Below, piece by piece: positions 5,876 to 11,264 of a stretch of DNA of 13,611 nt; within the stretch, counting starts at the first letter, position 1; every line of letters starts with the position of its first letter. The notes under the pieces are model-generated. The model was not told the origin of the DNA. It worked only from the letters and a program-made list of their open reading frames with translations, and searched no databases. The position numbers and the translations under genes are program-made. The stretch is from Helicobacteraceae bacterium. GTDB lineage: Bacteria > Campylobacterota > Campylobacteria > Campylobacterales > SZUA-545. Location: contig JAISMA010000182.1 in assembly GCA_031276985.1 (NCBI GenBank), forward strand, positions 1-13,611, given 5' to 3'.

Positions 5876-5897
5876 CTTTTACCTCTTTCGTTTTGTT

Positions 5898-6007
5898 AAA
5901 AATCGCGGAGCAAAAGTTTTGCGATTCTGCGACTTCGCGCAGAATGACAACTGCTTCGCGGGTTAATTTGTCATTCCGCGCGCTAGTCGCGGAATCTCGT
6001 TTTGGCG
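5898..6007 (-). repeat. Palindromic repeat copy between tail tube and chaperone
   Basis: Three hairpin-type segments: a GCAAAAGTTTTGC half-module, GATTCTGCG/CGCAGAATG (5921-5950), and CATTCCGCG/CGCGGAATC (5968-5998). The last two have the same shape with a compensating base change. No open frame bridges this copy. Confidence 0.75.
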
Positions 6008-6008
6008 A

Positions 6009-6683
6009 TTACGCTACATCCTCGTCGTAATCAAGCACGCCTTGCGCCGTGCGTTGAATCTTGCCCGTGAAGACAAGCGTTCTAAACTCCTGCCCGATCA
6101 TCGACAGATCGCCGCTCGGCGAGAGCGAAACCTTGTAGATCGTGATCTCGCACGGAGTTCCTTCGAGGTTTGCCGAAACAAACCGCGCCTGCCCGACGAC
6201 GTTTTTTTGCGTCGAGGCGCTTACGCGGTTAACCGTCGCCGATCCCAGCCGCTTCCATTCGTCCGCGTCGAACGTTCCCGCGCTCACCGCGCCGATCGCC
6301 TCGTAGATCGCGCCGTCTTCAATAACCGTATCGCCCGCGACGTAAGCGGCGCTATCGCTGAAAGCCGAAAGCGTCTTGCCGTTGCGATACGTATCGCCCG
6401 CGACGTAGGTTTTGGTTTTGACGGAGCCAAACAAAAACCTCGCCAGATTGTCGCGGTTCGTGTCGCCCGTGGTGAATGCCAGCGTGTAATCGCGCCGCAA
6501 AACCGCCTCCGCTACTACCTCCGCGGGTCCGTTATCGCGGCTTAGAAGCTCAACCGTCTGCGATTCGCTTGTGATTGATATGTCTTGAACCGTTCCGATT
6601 TCGACCTCTTCGCCCAGCGCGTTGGTCGCCGTGTTTATCGGCCGCCAGTAAAGACGACCGCCCGCAAAAAAATAATTGGACAT
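6009..6683 (-). CDS. Major tail tube protein with carbohydrate-binding-like insert
   Basis: 224 residues behind a strong AGGAGGT ribosome site. The N-terminal 85 residues (MSNYFFAGGRLYWRPIN ... LRRDYTLAFTTGDTNRDNLA) and the C-terminal part (GQARFVSANLEGTPCEITIY ... EFRTLVFTGKIQR) look like the beta-sandwich of a phage tail tube subunit. It follows the tail terminator and precedes the chaperone pair, as expected. Residues about 92-148 form an insert with two YVAGDT motifs (93-98 and 114-119) and the order AAYVAGD-V--GAIYEAI---W-RLG, which resembles the short chitin-binding (CBM5/12-like) domains seen on some phage tubes. It would decorate the tube surface. The two motifs share 17 identical bases 63 bp apart, a sign of internal duplication. 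Confidence 0.7.
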   Translation of the reverse strand: MSNYFFAGGRLYWRPINTATNALGEEVEIGTVQDISITSESQTVELLSRDNGPAEVVAEAVLRRDYTLAFTTGDTNRDNLARFLFGSVKTKTYVAGDTYRNGKTLSAFSDSAAYVAGDTVIEDGAIYEAIGAVSAGTFDADEWKRLGSATVNRVSASTQKNVVGQARFVSANLEGTPCEITIYKVSLSPSGDLSMIGQEFRTLVFTGKIQRTAQGVLDYDEDVA

Positions 6684-6686
6684 TTT

Positions 6687-7037
6687 TTAACCTCCTAATA
6701 CGGTTATGGCGATTCGATACTCGCTAAGCGAGCCTTCTATTCGCTCTAGCGCGGCTTCGCCAACGCTCCATTCGGCTCTGCCGAACTCTCTTTCTTCGGC
6801 TATAAACGCCGCTAAAACCGCGTCAATCGTTTCGTACGCGCCGCCCTTTTGCTCAAAATTGTTTGAGACAATCCACAAACTAAACCGATATTCAATCGGG
6901 CGATTTCGCTCTATTAAAGCGCCGTTAAAAACCAAATAAACGCCGTTTTGGTCCAAATCTAGGCGATCTTGAGCGATCGCGCTCACTCCCGCCTTTTTCA
7001 GCTTTGCCAGCAGTTTATCTCTTGCTTGCGCTATCAT
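6687..7037 (-). CDS. Tail terminator-like protein (Mu gp37/lambda gpU type)
   Basis: 116 residues with an N-terminal helix typical of tail terminators (MIAQARDKLLAKLKKAG), then alternating strands (NGVYLVFNGALI, YRFSLWIVSNNF), a helix (AYETIDAVLAAFIAEER) and a final strand pair ending YRIAITVLGG. Size, fold order and place immediately upstream of the tail tube gene fit the protein that caps the tube and sets its length with the tape measure. It ends three bases before the tube start. No single residue is diagnostic, so the call is mainly by synteny and fold pattern. Confidence 0.6.
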   Translation of the reverse strand: MIAQARDKLLAKLKKAGVSAIAQDRLDLDQNGVYLVFNGALIERNRPIEYRFSLWIVSNNFEQKGGAYETIDAVLAAFIAEEREFGRAEWSVGEAALERIEGSLSEYRIAITVLGG

Positions 7038-7040
7038 TGA

Positions 7041-7193
7041 TTACCTTTCGCTTGCGCTTTTTGGCGATTGACTTCGTTGCGCGTCGCTTCGCGGCTTCGT
7101 TACATACGCTTTAGTATGCGCCTCGCCGCTTGCTTGCGCGCCTTGTTCTCGCCAAAAATCCCGTCGCGATTGATCCGCGCGCTTTACCGACAT
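7041..7193 (-). CDS. Bridging ORF, 50 aa, largely repeat-like
   Basis: Starts MSVKRADQSRRDFWREQGAQ at an ATG in the second copy of a 19-bp direct repeat and ends three bases before the tail terminator start. The sequence is Arg/Ser/Ala-rich with no recognisable domain, and the DNA holds several small inverted repeats, including CATAC-GCTTTA-GTATG (7103-7118). It may be a small or broken neck-protein gene whose body was overwritten by repeat sequence, or only a coupling frame. Confidence 0.3.
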   Translation of the reverse strand: MSVKRADQSRRDFWREQGAQASGEAHTKAYVTKPRSDAQRSQSPKSASER

Positions 7194-7209
7194 CGTTTCA
7201 GACCGCCCT
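7191..7209 (-). repeat. 19-bp direct repeat, distal copy (flanks a palindromic element)
   Basis: Sense AGGGCGGTCTGAAACGATG, identical to 7321-7339 and differing at the next base on both sides. Each copy holds a TGA stop and an ATG four bases further on. Together the two copies bracket the 111-bp insert at 7210-7320 and look like a target-site duplication. Confidence 0.75.
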
Positions 7210-7323
7210 TTCGCCAAAAAACGCAAGCGTTTTTTCGGCGGATATTCGGGTCGCTACGCAAAAGTTTTGCGAAACTTTTGCTTCGCGGGTTTTATTCATT
7301 GCGCCAAGCGTTGCGTTTTTCAT
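7198..7323 (-). CDS. Bridging ORF, 41 aa, repeat-encoded
   Basis: Starts at the ATG four bases after the connector stop and ends in TGA four bases before the next ORF. The peptide MNKTREAKVSQNFCVATRIS and its neighbourhood follow the same frame as the repeat peptide in the terminase (KTREAKISQNLCEAPKLP). The last residues, RAV-stop, copy the end of the connector. This is what a target-site duplication around the insert would give. Confidence 0.3.
   Translation of the reverse strand: MKNATLGAMNKTREAKVSQNFCVATRISAEKTLAFFGERAV
7210..7320 (-). repeat. Palindromic element bracketed by 19-bp direct repeats
   Basis: 111 bp between the two 19-bp repeats. It contains a hairpin with an ACGC/GCGT core in CGCC/GGCGG shoulders (7212-7241) and a second hairpin, CGCTACGC-AAAAGTTT ... 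AAACTTTT-GCTTCGCGG (7252-7288). The part from 7289 to 7320 is not clearly repeat and may be inserted or leftover sequence. Confidence 0.8.
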
Positions 7324-7339
7324 CGTTTCAGACCGCCCT
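7321..7339 (-). repeat. 19-bp direct repeat, proximal copy
   Basis: Identical to 7191-7209. It includes the end of the connector gene (codons for RAV and the stop) and the ATG of the following ORF. Confidence 0.75.
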
Positions 7340-7621
7340 GTACATAATGTTCCCGCCCGCGCCCTCGTCGGTTTTGAAAGGCGCGTCGGCGAGGCGTTTT
7401 AACGCCGATTGATACAGATACATATCCGATTCGTCAACGTCGATTTTCAGGCGAATCTTCAGCCGATAAAACGCAATATCCAGCGCCGTCGTTTCGTCGA
7501 CGACCTTATCGCCGATTAGCTCTATCGCCTCGTTTGCCGCCGCGTCAATATCCGCGTCCGCCGCCAGCGACGGATTGTTTAATCCGCTTGAGGCTAACGA
7601 TTTTAGAGCTTCGGCGAGCAT
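7328..7621 (-). CDS. Head-tail connector / head completion protein
   Basis: 97 residues, almost all helical (MLAEALKSLASSGLNN, DAAANEAIELIGDKVVDETT, ALDIAFYRLKIRLKIDVDES), then YLYQSALKRLADAPF and a Gly-rich tail GGNIMYRAV. A small helical bundle between the capsid and tail genes fits the adaptor that docks under the portal (HK97 gp6-like, or the counterpart of P2 gpL). The start is one base after the stop of the preceding repeat-borne ORF. The call is by context and helical pattern; no strict motif is known to me. Confidence 0.55.
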   Translation of the reverse strand: MLAEALKSLASSGLNNPSLAADADIDAAANEAIELIGDKVVDETTALDIAFYRLKIRLKIDVDESDMYLYQSALKRLADAPFKTDEGAGGNIMYRAV

Positions 7622-7622
7622 T

Positions 7623-7763
7623 TCAGACCGCTTTCACGCCAAAAATCGCTTGAGCGCGATCTTGGCGAGGCTTTGCGTCGCCAAGTCGCCCAAATTGACC
7701 CGCCGAAAAATCCGCAGGATTTTTGGCGATAGCTCCGCGAGTTTTGTTTAATGGCGCGCGCAT
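7623..7763 (-). CDS. Bridging ORF, 46 aa, repeat-encoded
   Basis: Starts two bases after the stop of the gp35-like gene and ends in TGAAATG, one base before the connector start. Almost all of it is palindromic repeat in the common sense frame (NKTRGAIAKNPADFSAGQFG, then PRQDRAQA shared with the DUF1353-like protein). It ends KAV-stop, similar to the RAV-stop ends nearby. It is probably a coupling frame rather than a functional protein. Confidence 0.3.
   Translation of the reverse strand: MRAPLNKTRGAIAKNPADFSAGQFGRLGDAKPRQDRAQAIFGVKAV
7637..7750 (-). repeat. Palindromic repeat copy between gp35-like gene and connector
   Basis: Contains the 51-base block 7648-7698, identical to 376-426, with CTTGGCGA/TCGCCAAG as stem. 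A second hairpin (7700-7729) has the core ATCC-GCA-GGAT in the usual shoulders. Confidence 0.8.
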
Positions 7764-7765
7764 GG

Positions 7766-7996
7766 TTATTTGCCTCTGTTTTTGCGATTTGGCGCGTTAT
7801 TCGCGGGCTTTAGCCCCGCGTTTGGCGTTTGCTTCGCGGGCGCGGGAGCGCCGATCGGCGCGGCGGCTTCAGTCGCGGGCGCGATTAAACCGCGATCCAC
7901 ATACTTTTGCGCCGCCGCCTCGATCATCTCGATCGTCTCGCCCTCGTAGTAAAAACCGCCCTTGATCGCGCTGTTTTTCAAAACGACGTATTTCAT
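7766..7996 (-). CDS. Mu gp35-like / FluMu-type small structural protein
   Basis: 76 residues. The first 42 (MKYVVLKNSAIKGGFYYEGE, then TIEMIEAAAQKYVDRGLIAP) form the small beta-helix unit common next to phage capsid genes: a strand, a 'G-Y-EGE' turn and a helix ending 'V-RGLI-P'. Residues 43-76 are a flexible Ala/Pro/Lys tail. It sits 17 bases downstream of the capsid stop behind an AAGGAGCG site. A role in head completion or capsid decoration is likely by position. The exact function of the family is not known to me. Confidence 0.55.
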   Translation of the reverse strand: MKYVVLKNSAIKGGFYYEGETIEMIEAAAQKYVDRGLIAPATEAAAPIGAPAPAKQTPNAGLKPANNAPNRKNRGK

Positions 7997-8013
7997 CTAA
8001 CGCTCCTTCGCTC

Positions 8014-8922
8014 TTACGGCTCTTCGGTCAAGACGCTAACCCATTTTTTGATGAGTATTTCGTAGTCTTGATAAACCGAAAAGATGTACTTGAGCCCTCT
8101 TTCTTCGGCGCTGTATTCGCGATCGCGCTGAACGCCCAAACCCACGCCAAGCACGAGGTTTTTAAGCGGCGTGGCGAGATAAACGCCCGTCGGCATAAAC
8201 TTATTGACTTCCAGCGGAATGCCAAGAATGCGCGGCGCGTTGTTTTCGATGAGATACGTCGGCGCGTTTAGCGCGGACAATTCGCGGTTGTAAAGCTGAT
8301 AATCCGCGGGCGAAAGCAAAATCGAAGCGTCGGCCACCGCGTCGGGATCAAGCGATTCCGCCAGCGCGGTTAAGCGATCGATGATGTTATCGGCGGGATC
8401 GTACGTGCCTTTGATCGTGCTTGCGTGCGTTTTGGCGATGCTTACCCAGCCTTCGTTTAGCGTCGTGAAGCCCGTCGCCGCGTTGTAAGTATCGGTCGTG
8501 CCCACAAAGCCCAGATTGGTCAGGTTATTGGCGAAGCTCTTGGCAAACGCGTTGAACGTGTCGCTTTGGAAGCGCGGATTGTGCGCGTTGTCTTCAAGCG
8601 CGCTATTGCCGATAAAGCCAAACAGTTGCGCGGGTTTGAGGTTTAGCGTGCAGCCGATAACGCTTGCTTTTTGGCGTTGCGTATCGGTCGGGCGCGTTCC
8701 TTCGGCGAGTTGAATCAGGATGTTATTGGCGAGGTCGATCGCCGTTAAATCCTTCTGCAACGATCGCGTCTTGACCGTTTGCACCTTTTGCAAAAACGCG
8801 CTACTATCGACAATCGCGTCGATAAGCGTATGGCTTTGTTCGGGCGTGAGCGTTCCGCGCAGACCAAAGTCCGCCGCGCTCATATTGCCAGCCGCTTTGA
8901 TGATTTCGTCAAATTCAGCCAT
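8014..8922 (-). CDS. Major capsid protein, P2 gpN type
   Basis: 302 residues. The order fits P2-family capsids (HK97 fold): a short N-arm (MAEFDEIIKAAGNMSAADFG), the element SSAFLQKVQTVKTRSLQKD near residues 40-58, LAEGTRPTDTQRQKAS, LNLKPAQLFGFIGNSALED, LNEGWVSIAKT, then the A-domain with ASILLSPADYQLYNRELSAL, PTYLIENNAPRILGIPLEV and MPTGVYLATPLKNLVLGVGL. The N-terminal extension that P2 removes in maturation is short or absent. It has an AAAGGAG site and its ATG overlaps the stop of the preceding repeat-borne ORF (TAATG). It would form the capsid shell, matured by the protease encoded upstream. Confidence 0.85.
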   Translation of the reverse strand: MAEFDEIIKAAGNMSAADFGLRGTLTPEQSHTLIDAIVDSSAFLQKVQTVKTRSLQKDLTAIDLANNILIQLAEGTRPTDTQRQKASVIGCTLNLKPAQLFGFIGNSALEDNAHNPRFQSDTFNAFAKSFANNLTNLGFVGTTDTYNAATGFTTLNEGWVSIAKTHASTIKGTYDPADNIIDRLTALAESLDPDAVADASILLSPADYQLYNRELSALNAPTYLIENNAPRILGIPLEVNKFMPTGVYLATPLKNLVLGVGLGVQRDREYSAEERGLKYIFSVYQDYEILIKKWVSVLTEEP

Positions 8923-8938
8923 TAGAGAACTCCTTTGT
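8920..8938 (-). repeat. 19-bp direct repeat, distal copy, at the capsid start
   Basis: Sense ACAAAGGAGTTCTCTAATG: ribosome site, stop of the upstream ORF and ATG of the capsid gene. It is identical to 9093-9111, and the flanking bases differ on both sides. Confidence 0.85.
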
Positions 8939-9095
8939 CGTCGCCAAAAATCGCAAGCGATTTTTCGGCGGGTTTGTCATTGCTTGCGGAAGCAAAGCTC
9001 CCGCTACGCGACATGCGGGGGAATCCCCCTACGCCCCCTGCGGTCGCTACGCGAAAAACGCGGTTTTTCGGCTTCGCGGTTTTAATCTGTCTCAT
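8922..9095 (-). CDS. Bridging ORF, 57 aa, repeat-encoded
   Basis: Begins at an ATG overlapping the protease/scaffold stop (TAATG) and ends in TAA overlapping the capsid ATG (TAATG). It reads MRQIKTAKPKNRVFRVATAG first and ends GDDKGVL, copying the KGVL end of the protease/scaffold. The period between the two 19-bp repeats is 173 bp, which is 3n-1, exactly what is needed to chain TAATG to TAATG. This is the clearest case of an insert that keeps translational coupling. Whether the peptide has a role is unknown. Confidence 0.4.
   Translation of the reverse strand: MRQIKTAKPKNRVFRVATAGGVGGFPRMSRSGSFASASNDKPAEKSLAIFGDDKGVL
8939..9092 (-). repeat. 154-bp palindromic element between exact 19-bp direct repeats
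   Basis: A mosaic: hairpin ATCGC/GCGAT in CGCC/GGCGG shoulders (8942-8971), a segment starting TGTCATTGC as in other copies, a GGGGGA/TCCCCC stem near 9018-9031, and a hairpin GAAAAAC-GCG-GTTTTTC in CGCTACGC/GGCTTCGCGG shoulders (about 9049-9081). The copy is open in one frame throughout. Confidence 0.85.
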
Positions 9096-9111
9096 TAGAG
9101 AACTCCTTTGT
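9093..9111 (-). repeat. 19-bp direct repeat, proximal copy, at the protease/scaffold stop
   Basis: Identical to 8920-8938. It contains the last codons of the protease/scaffold gene and its stop. Before insertion, that stop and the capsid start probably formed a single TAATG junction. Confidence 0.85.
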
Positions 9112-9301
9112 AAGCGGGTTTTTCGTCCGTCTTTTTGGTTTCGATCGTCTGTTTGGACTTGCTAAGCTCCGCGTTTATGTCCGCGATCTGCTTATCAAGC
9201 GCCGCGAGGCGCTCAAGTTGCGAAGCGATAGCCTCGTCGATTTTGGCGTTAAAGCCGTCCGTAACGCTTTTTATAAGCGCCGCCGTTTGCTCTTCGGTCA
9301 T
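9095..9301 (-). CDS. Nested scaffold protein, internal start (68 aa)
   Basis: In the same frame as the protease, codon 193 is ATG (9301) and is preceded by AAAGGAAAGGAAC with five bases of spacing, stronger than most gene starts here. The product (MTEEQTAALIKSVTDGFNAK ... KPAYKGVL) would be the coiled-coil scaffold alone, as lambda Nu3 is made inside gene C. The site falls at the domain boundary, which supports real use. There is no protein-level evidence. Confidence 0.5.
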   Translation of the reverse strand: MTEEQTAALIKSVTDGFNAKIDEAIASQLERLAALDKQIADINAELSKSKQTIETKKTDEKPAYKGVL

Positions 9302-9877
9302 CTCTTGTTCCTTTCCTTTGTTGAGATTGAGTAAATCCGCTTCGTCAAACAGGCTTTTAATCGCCGATTTAATCGCGTTTAATAGCCCTTTGTCGACGCT
9401 TTTTTCGTCGTCGGATATGGAGACATTCGCCTCGCCGTACATACTAAGCGCGCCAAGCTCCCCGCTTTTGACGGCGTTGCGAAGCTCTTCGCTTTCAAGC
9501 CGTACGCCCACCGCCCACGCGCCCGCTTCGCTAAAGAGCGGATCGTCCGCTTTCACGATCCAGCTTTCGCAAATATAAGCGTCGCTTCGGGTTTGGAGGT
9601 CGTGATTGACGTCCACCGCGTTCGCGCCGTTAAAGCGGATAAACTCGTACGCCGCTTTCCTGATCTCGTCCGCGCTTGCCGTGTCGCCCTGCGCGTCGAT
9701 CTCGTCGGGCGCGTAAACGATTCCATACGCCACGCCAAGCTCTTCGTCGGTTTTGGTCAGCTTCACGCGGGCGATCTCCGTAAGCGAAGCTCCCTTGTAA
9801 ATCAGGCTCTTTTGGTTAGCGCCCTCTTTGACGAGGCTTATGAGCTTTACGCGGATATTCTTTAGCTCTCGCGGCAA
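9095..9877 (-). CDS. Prohead protease with C-terminal scaffold (XkdF / peptidase S78-like)
   Basis: 260 residues from a TTG start at 9877, with AAGGAGAG six bases upstream. Residues 1-150 match the XkdF-type serine protease: KLISLVKEGANQKSLIYK, GIVYAPDEIDAQGD, VDVNHD with the likely catalytic His92, SWIVKADDP, GAWAVGVRLE, and GELGALSMYG with the likely nucleophile Ser145. A linker follows, then residues 193-260 are a charged coiled coil (LERLAALDKQIADINAELSK), the scaffold. It occupies the place of P2 gene O (protease plus scaffold) just before the capsid. It would organise the prohead, cleave scaffold and itself, and be lost on maturation. It is first in the leftward operon. Confidence 0.8.
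   Translation of the reverse strand: MPRELKNIRVKLISLVKEGANQKSLIYKGASLTEIARVKLTKTDEELGVAYGIVYAPDEIDAQGDTASADEIRKAAYEFIRFNGANAVDVNHDLQTRSDAYICESWIVKADDPLFSEAGAWAVGVRLESEELRNAVKSGELGALSMYGEANVSISDDEKSVDKGLLNAIKSAIKSLFDEADLLNLNKGKEQEMTEEQTAALIKSVTDGFNAKIDEAIASQLERLAALDKQIADINAELSKSKQTIETKKTDEKPAYKGVL
9298..9320 (-). promoter_or_regulatory. Internal ribosome binding site for the nested scaffold
   Basis: CAAAGGAAAGGAACAAGAG followed by ATG, within the protease/scaffold gene. The purine-rich doubled AAAGGA run lies at normal distance from the internal start codon. Confidence 0.5.
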
Positions 9878-10120
9878 CTTTCTCTCCTTGCTTTCGCCAA
9901 AAACGCAAGCGTTTTTCGGCGGGGTTAATCGGTCGCGCTTGCGATTTTTTATGAAAAATCGGCGCGCGGGTTTTTACGCTCAAAGCGAATTTGTAGCGTC
10001 GGCGATATTTTCGCGGGATTTTTTGACTTTGCAAACCCATATAAGCGCGATCAATTGTATGTGCCTTTTTTTTACGCAATAAAGCGCTTAAAATGCGAAA
10101 AACGACAAAGGAAGCGGATT
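9878..10120. promoter_or_regulatory. Divergent control region between capsid and portal operons
   Basis: A gap of 243 bases from which both late units leave. It holds one palindromic repeat (9893-9978) and an A/T-rich stretch (about 9980-10080) with TTGACT (10023-10028), TATAAG (10040-10045) and an eight-T run. The spacing between the first two is only 11 bases, so this is not a standard sigma-70 pair. In P2 the equivalent gap carries the divergent late promoters activated by Ogr. I see no clear activator site. Confidence 0.35.
9893..9978 (-). repeat. Palindromic repeat copy in the divergent region
   Basis: Hairpin ACGC/GCGT in CGCC/GGCGG shoulders (9895-9922), then CGATTTTTT/AAAAATCG followed by CGCGCGGGTTTT. 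Its translation, KTRAPIFHKKSQARPINPAE, parallels the insert in the i-spanin. Confidence 0.8.
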
Positions 10121-11137
10121 TTGGACAGGATATTCAAAGCGCGAAAAGACGCGAGCGCTCAAATAATCGGCGAAGAGTTAGAAGACTCCAGCGGTCTGAT
10201 TGAGCCGTTTTTCAATATAGACGCGCTACTTGGCTTTTACTACGCGAACGCCTATCACCGCCGCGCCATAGAGCTAAAAGCCAACCTGTTATCCAACGTC
10301 GAAGACGGCGCGAAGCTGGAAAACGCGACGGACGGCAATCCCAAACGCTTCCTGCAGGGACTCATTCTCAATCTTGAGCTGTTTGGCTCCGCGTACGTTG
10401 AGATCGCGCGCGATCGTTTATATATCCTGCCAAGCGCCGAAGCGCGCGTCGACAAAGAGCGGCGCGTTTGGCAATACGCCGATCGCAAAAAAGTCGCGCT
10501 GGAAGCGAAGCAACTCGCCTATTATTCGCCGCGATCGCGCTTTTACGGCGAACCCGATTATTTAGCCGCGATCGCCGCGTTAAACTCCGCGGCTAAGATC
10601 GACGCTTTCAACGCCGCCTTTTTCGACAATAGCGCGCGGGCGGACAAAGCGATCATCTTCGAGGGCGCGGAGCCCACGACCGAGCAAATGGACGCTTTCC
10701 GCGACTTTTTCAGCGGCTCTTTCAAAGGCTTTTACAACGCGCACAAAACGCTAATCGTCAGCGCGGGCGGCGAAAACGCCAAAGTGCGCTTCGAGGATTT
10801 GAGCAAAACCGACGATTTGAGCTTCAAAGAGCTAAAAAACATAATCCGCGACGAAGTGATCGCGGCGCACGGCGTGCCGCCCCGTATGATTGGCGTTATG
10901 TCAGCCTCGCAACTTGGCGGCGGCGGCGAGTTAATAGGACAACTGCACGCTTTCAACGAACTCACGATCAAACCGAAGCAGGAGATTGTCGAATGGTTTT
11001 TTGAAACGCTTGGCTATCCGATCAAACTAAAGCCGATCGACGTTAGCAACTACAAAGACGACGCTATGCTTGTGGCGGGGCTTGTTCAAAGCGGCGTTTT
11101 AAGCGTCCAAGAAGCGCGAGCTACGCTAGGATACTGA
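10121..11137 (+). CDS. Portal protein, P2 gpQ / PBSX family
   Basis: 338 residues from TTG at 10121, chosen because AAAGGAAG lies seven bases upstream; a longer in-frame TTG at 10055 has no ribosome site. Family features in order: IEPFFNIDALLGFYYANAYH, then HRRAIELKANLLSN, FLQGLILNLELFGSAYVEIA, YYSPRSRFYGEPDYLAAIAA, KIDAFNAAFFDNSARADKAI, MDAFRDFFSGSFKGFYNAHK, LSFKELKNIIRDEVIAAHGV and PPRMIGVMSASQLGGGGELI. These are the classical stem and wing elements of the PBSX-type portal, the dodecameric DNA channel at one capsid vertex. It is first in the rightward operon, with the terminase that docks onto it. Confidence 0.9.
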   Translation: MDRIFKARKDASAQIIGEELEDSSGLIEPFFNIDALLGFYYANAYHRRAIELKANLLSNVEDGAKLENATDGNPKRFLQGLILNLELFGSAYVEIARDRLYILPSAEARVDKERRVWQYADRKKVALEAKQLAYYSPRSRFYGEPDYLAAIAALNSAAKIDAFNAAFFDNSARADKAIIFEGAEPTTEQMDAFRDFFSGSFKGFYNAHKTLIVSAGGENAKVRFEDLSKTDDLSFKELKNIIRDEVIAAHGVPPRMIGVMSASQLGGGGELIGQLHAFNELTIKPKQEIVEWFFETLGYPIKLKPIDVSNYKDDAMLVAGLVQSGVLSVQEARATLGY

Positions 11138-11138
11138 A

Positions 11139-11264
11139 ATGCGCCAAATTTGCGACTTTAGCGTTAAAACGCCTCAATGTATAGGCTCAAGGTATTTAAT
11201 CGCTTTTAATAGGCTTTTAATCGGCATTATACGCATTCTGATTATTTGGCGGCGCAATGGCTAA
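11139..11264 (+). CDS. Small ORF between portal and terminase, 41 aa
   Basis: The ATG is one base after the portal stop (TGAAATG) with AGGA upstream, and the TAA overlaps the terminase start (ATGGCTAA). The peptide begins MRQICDFSVKTPQCIGSRYL and has a hydrophobic, basic C-terminus (LIGIIRILIIWRRNG). The tight coupling on both sides argues for translation. The terminase has no good ribosome site of its own, so reading this ORF may be how terminase translation starts. No family recognised. Confidence 0.45.
   Translation: MRQICDFSVKTPQCIGSRYLIAFNRLLIGIIRILIIWRRNG

Noticed and set aside
9816..10079. 87-codon leftward frame across the divergent region
   Set aside because: It overlaps the start of the protease gene in another frame and is mostly repeat; it has no ribosome site or coupling.
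10055..10120. Longer portal start at TTG 10055
   Set aside because: It has no ribosome site, whereas TTG 10121 has AAAGGAAG at normal spacing and gives the usual family length.
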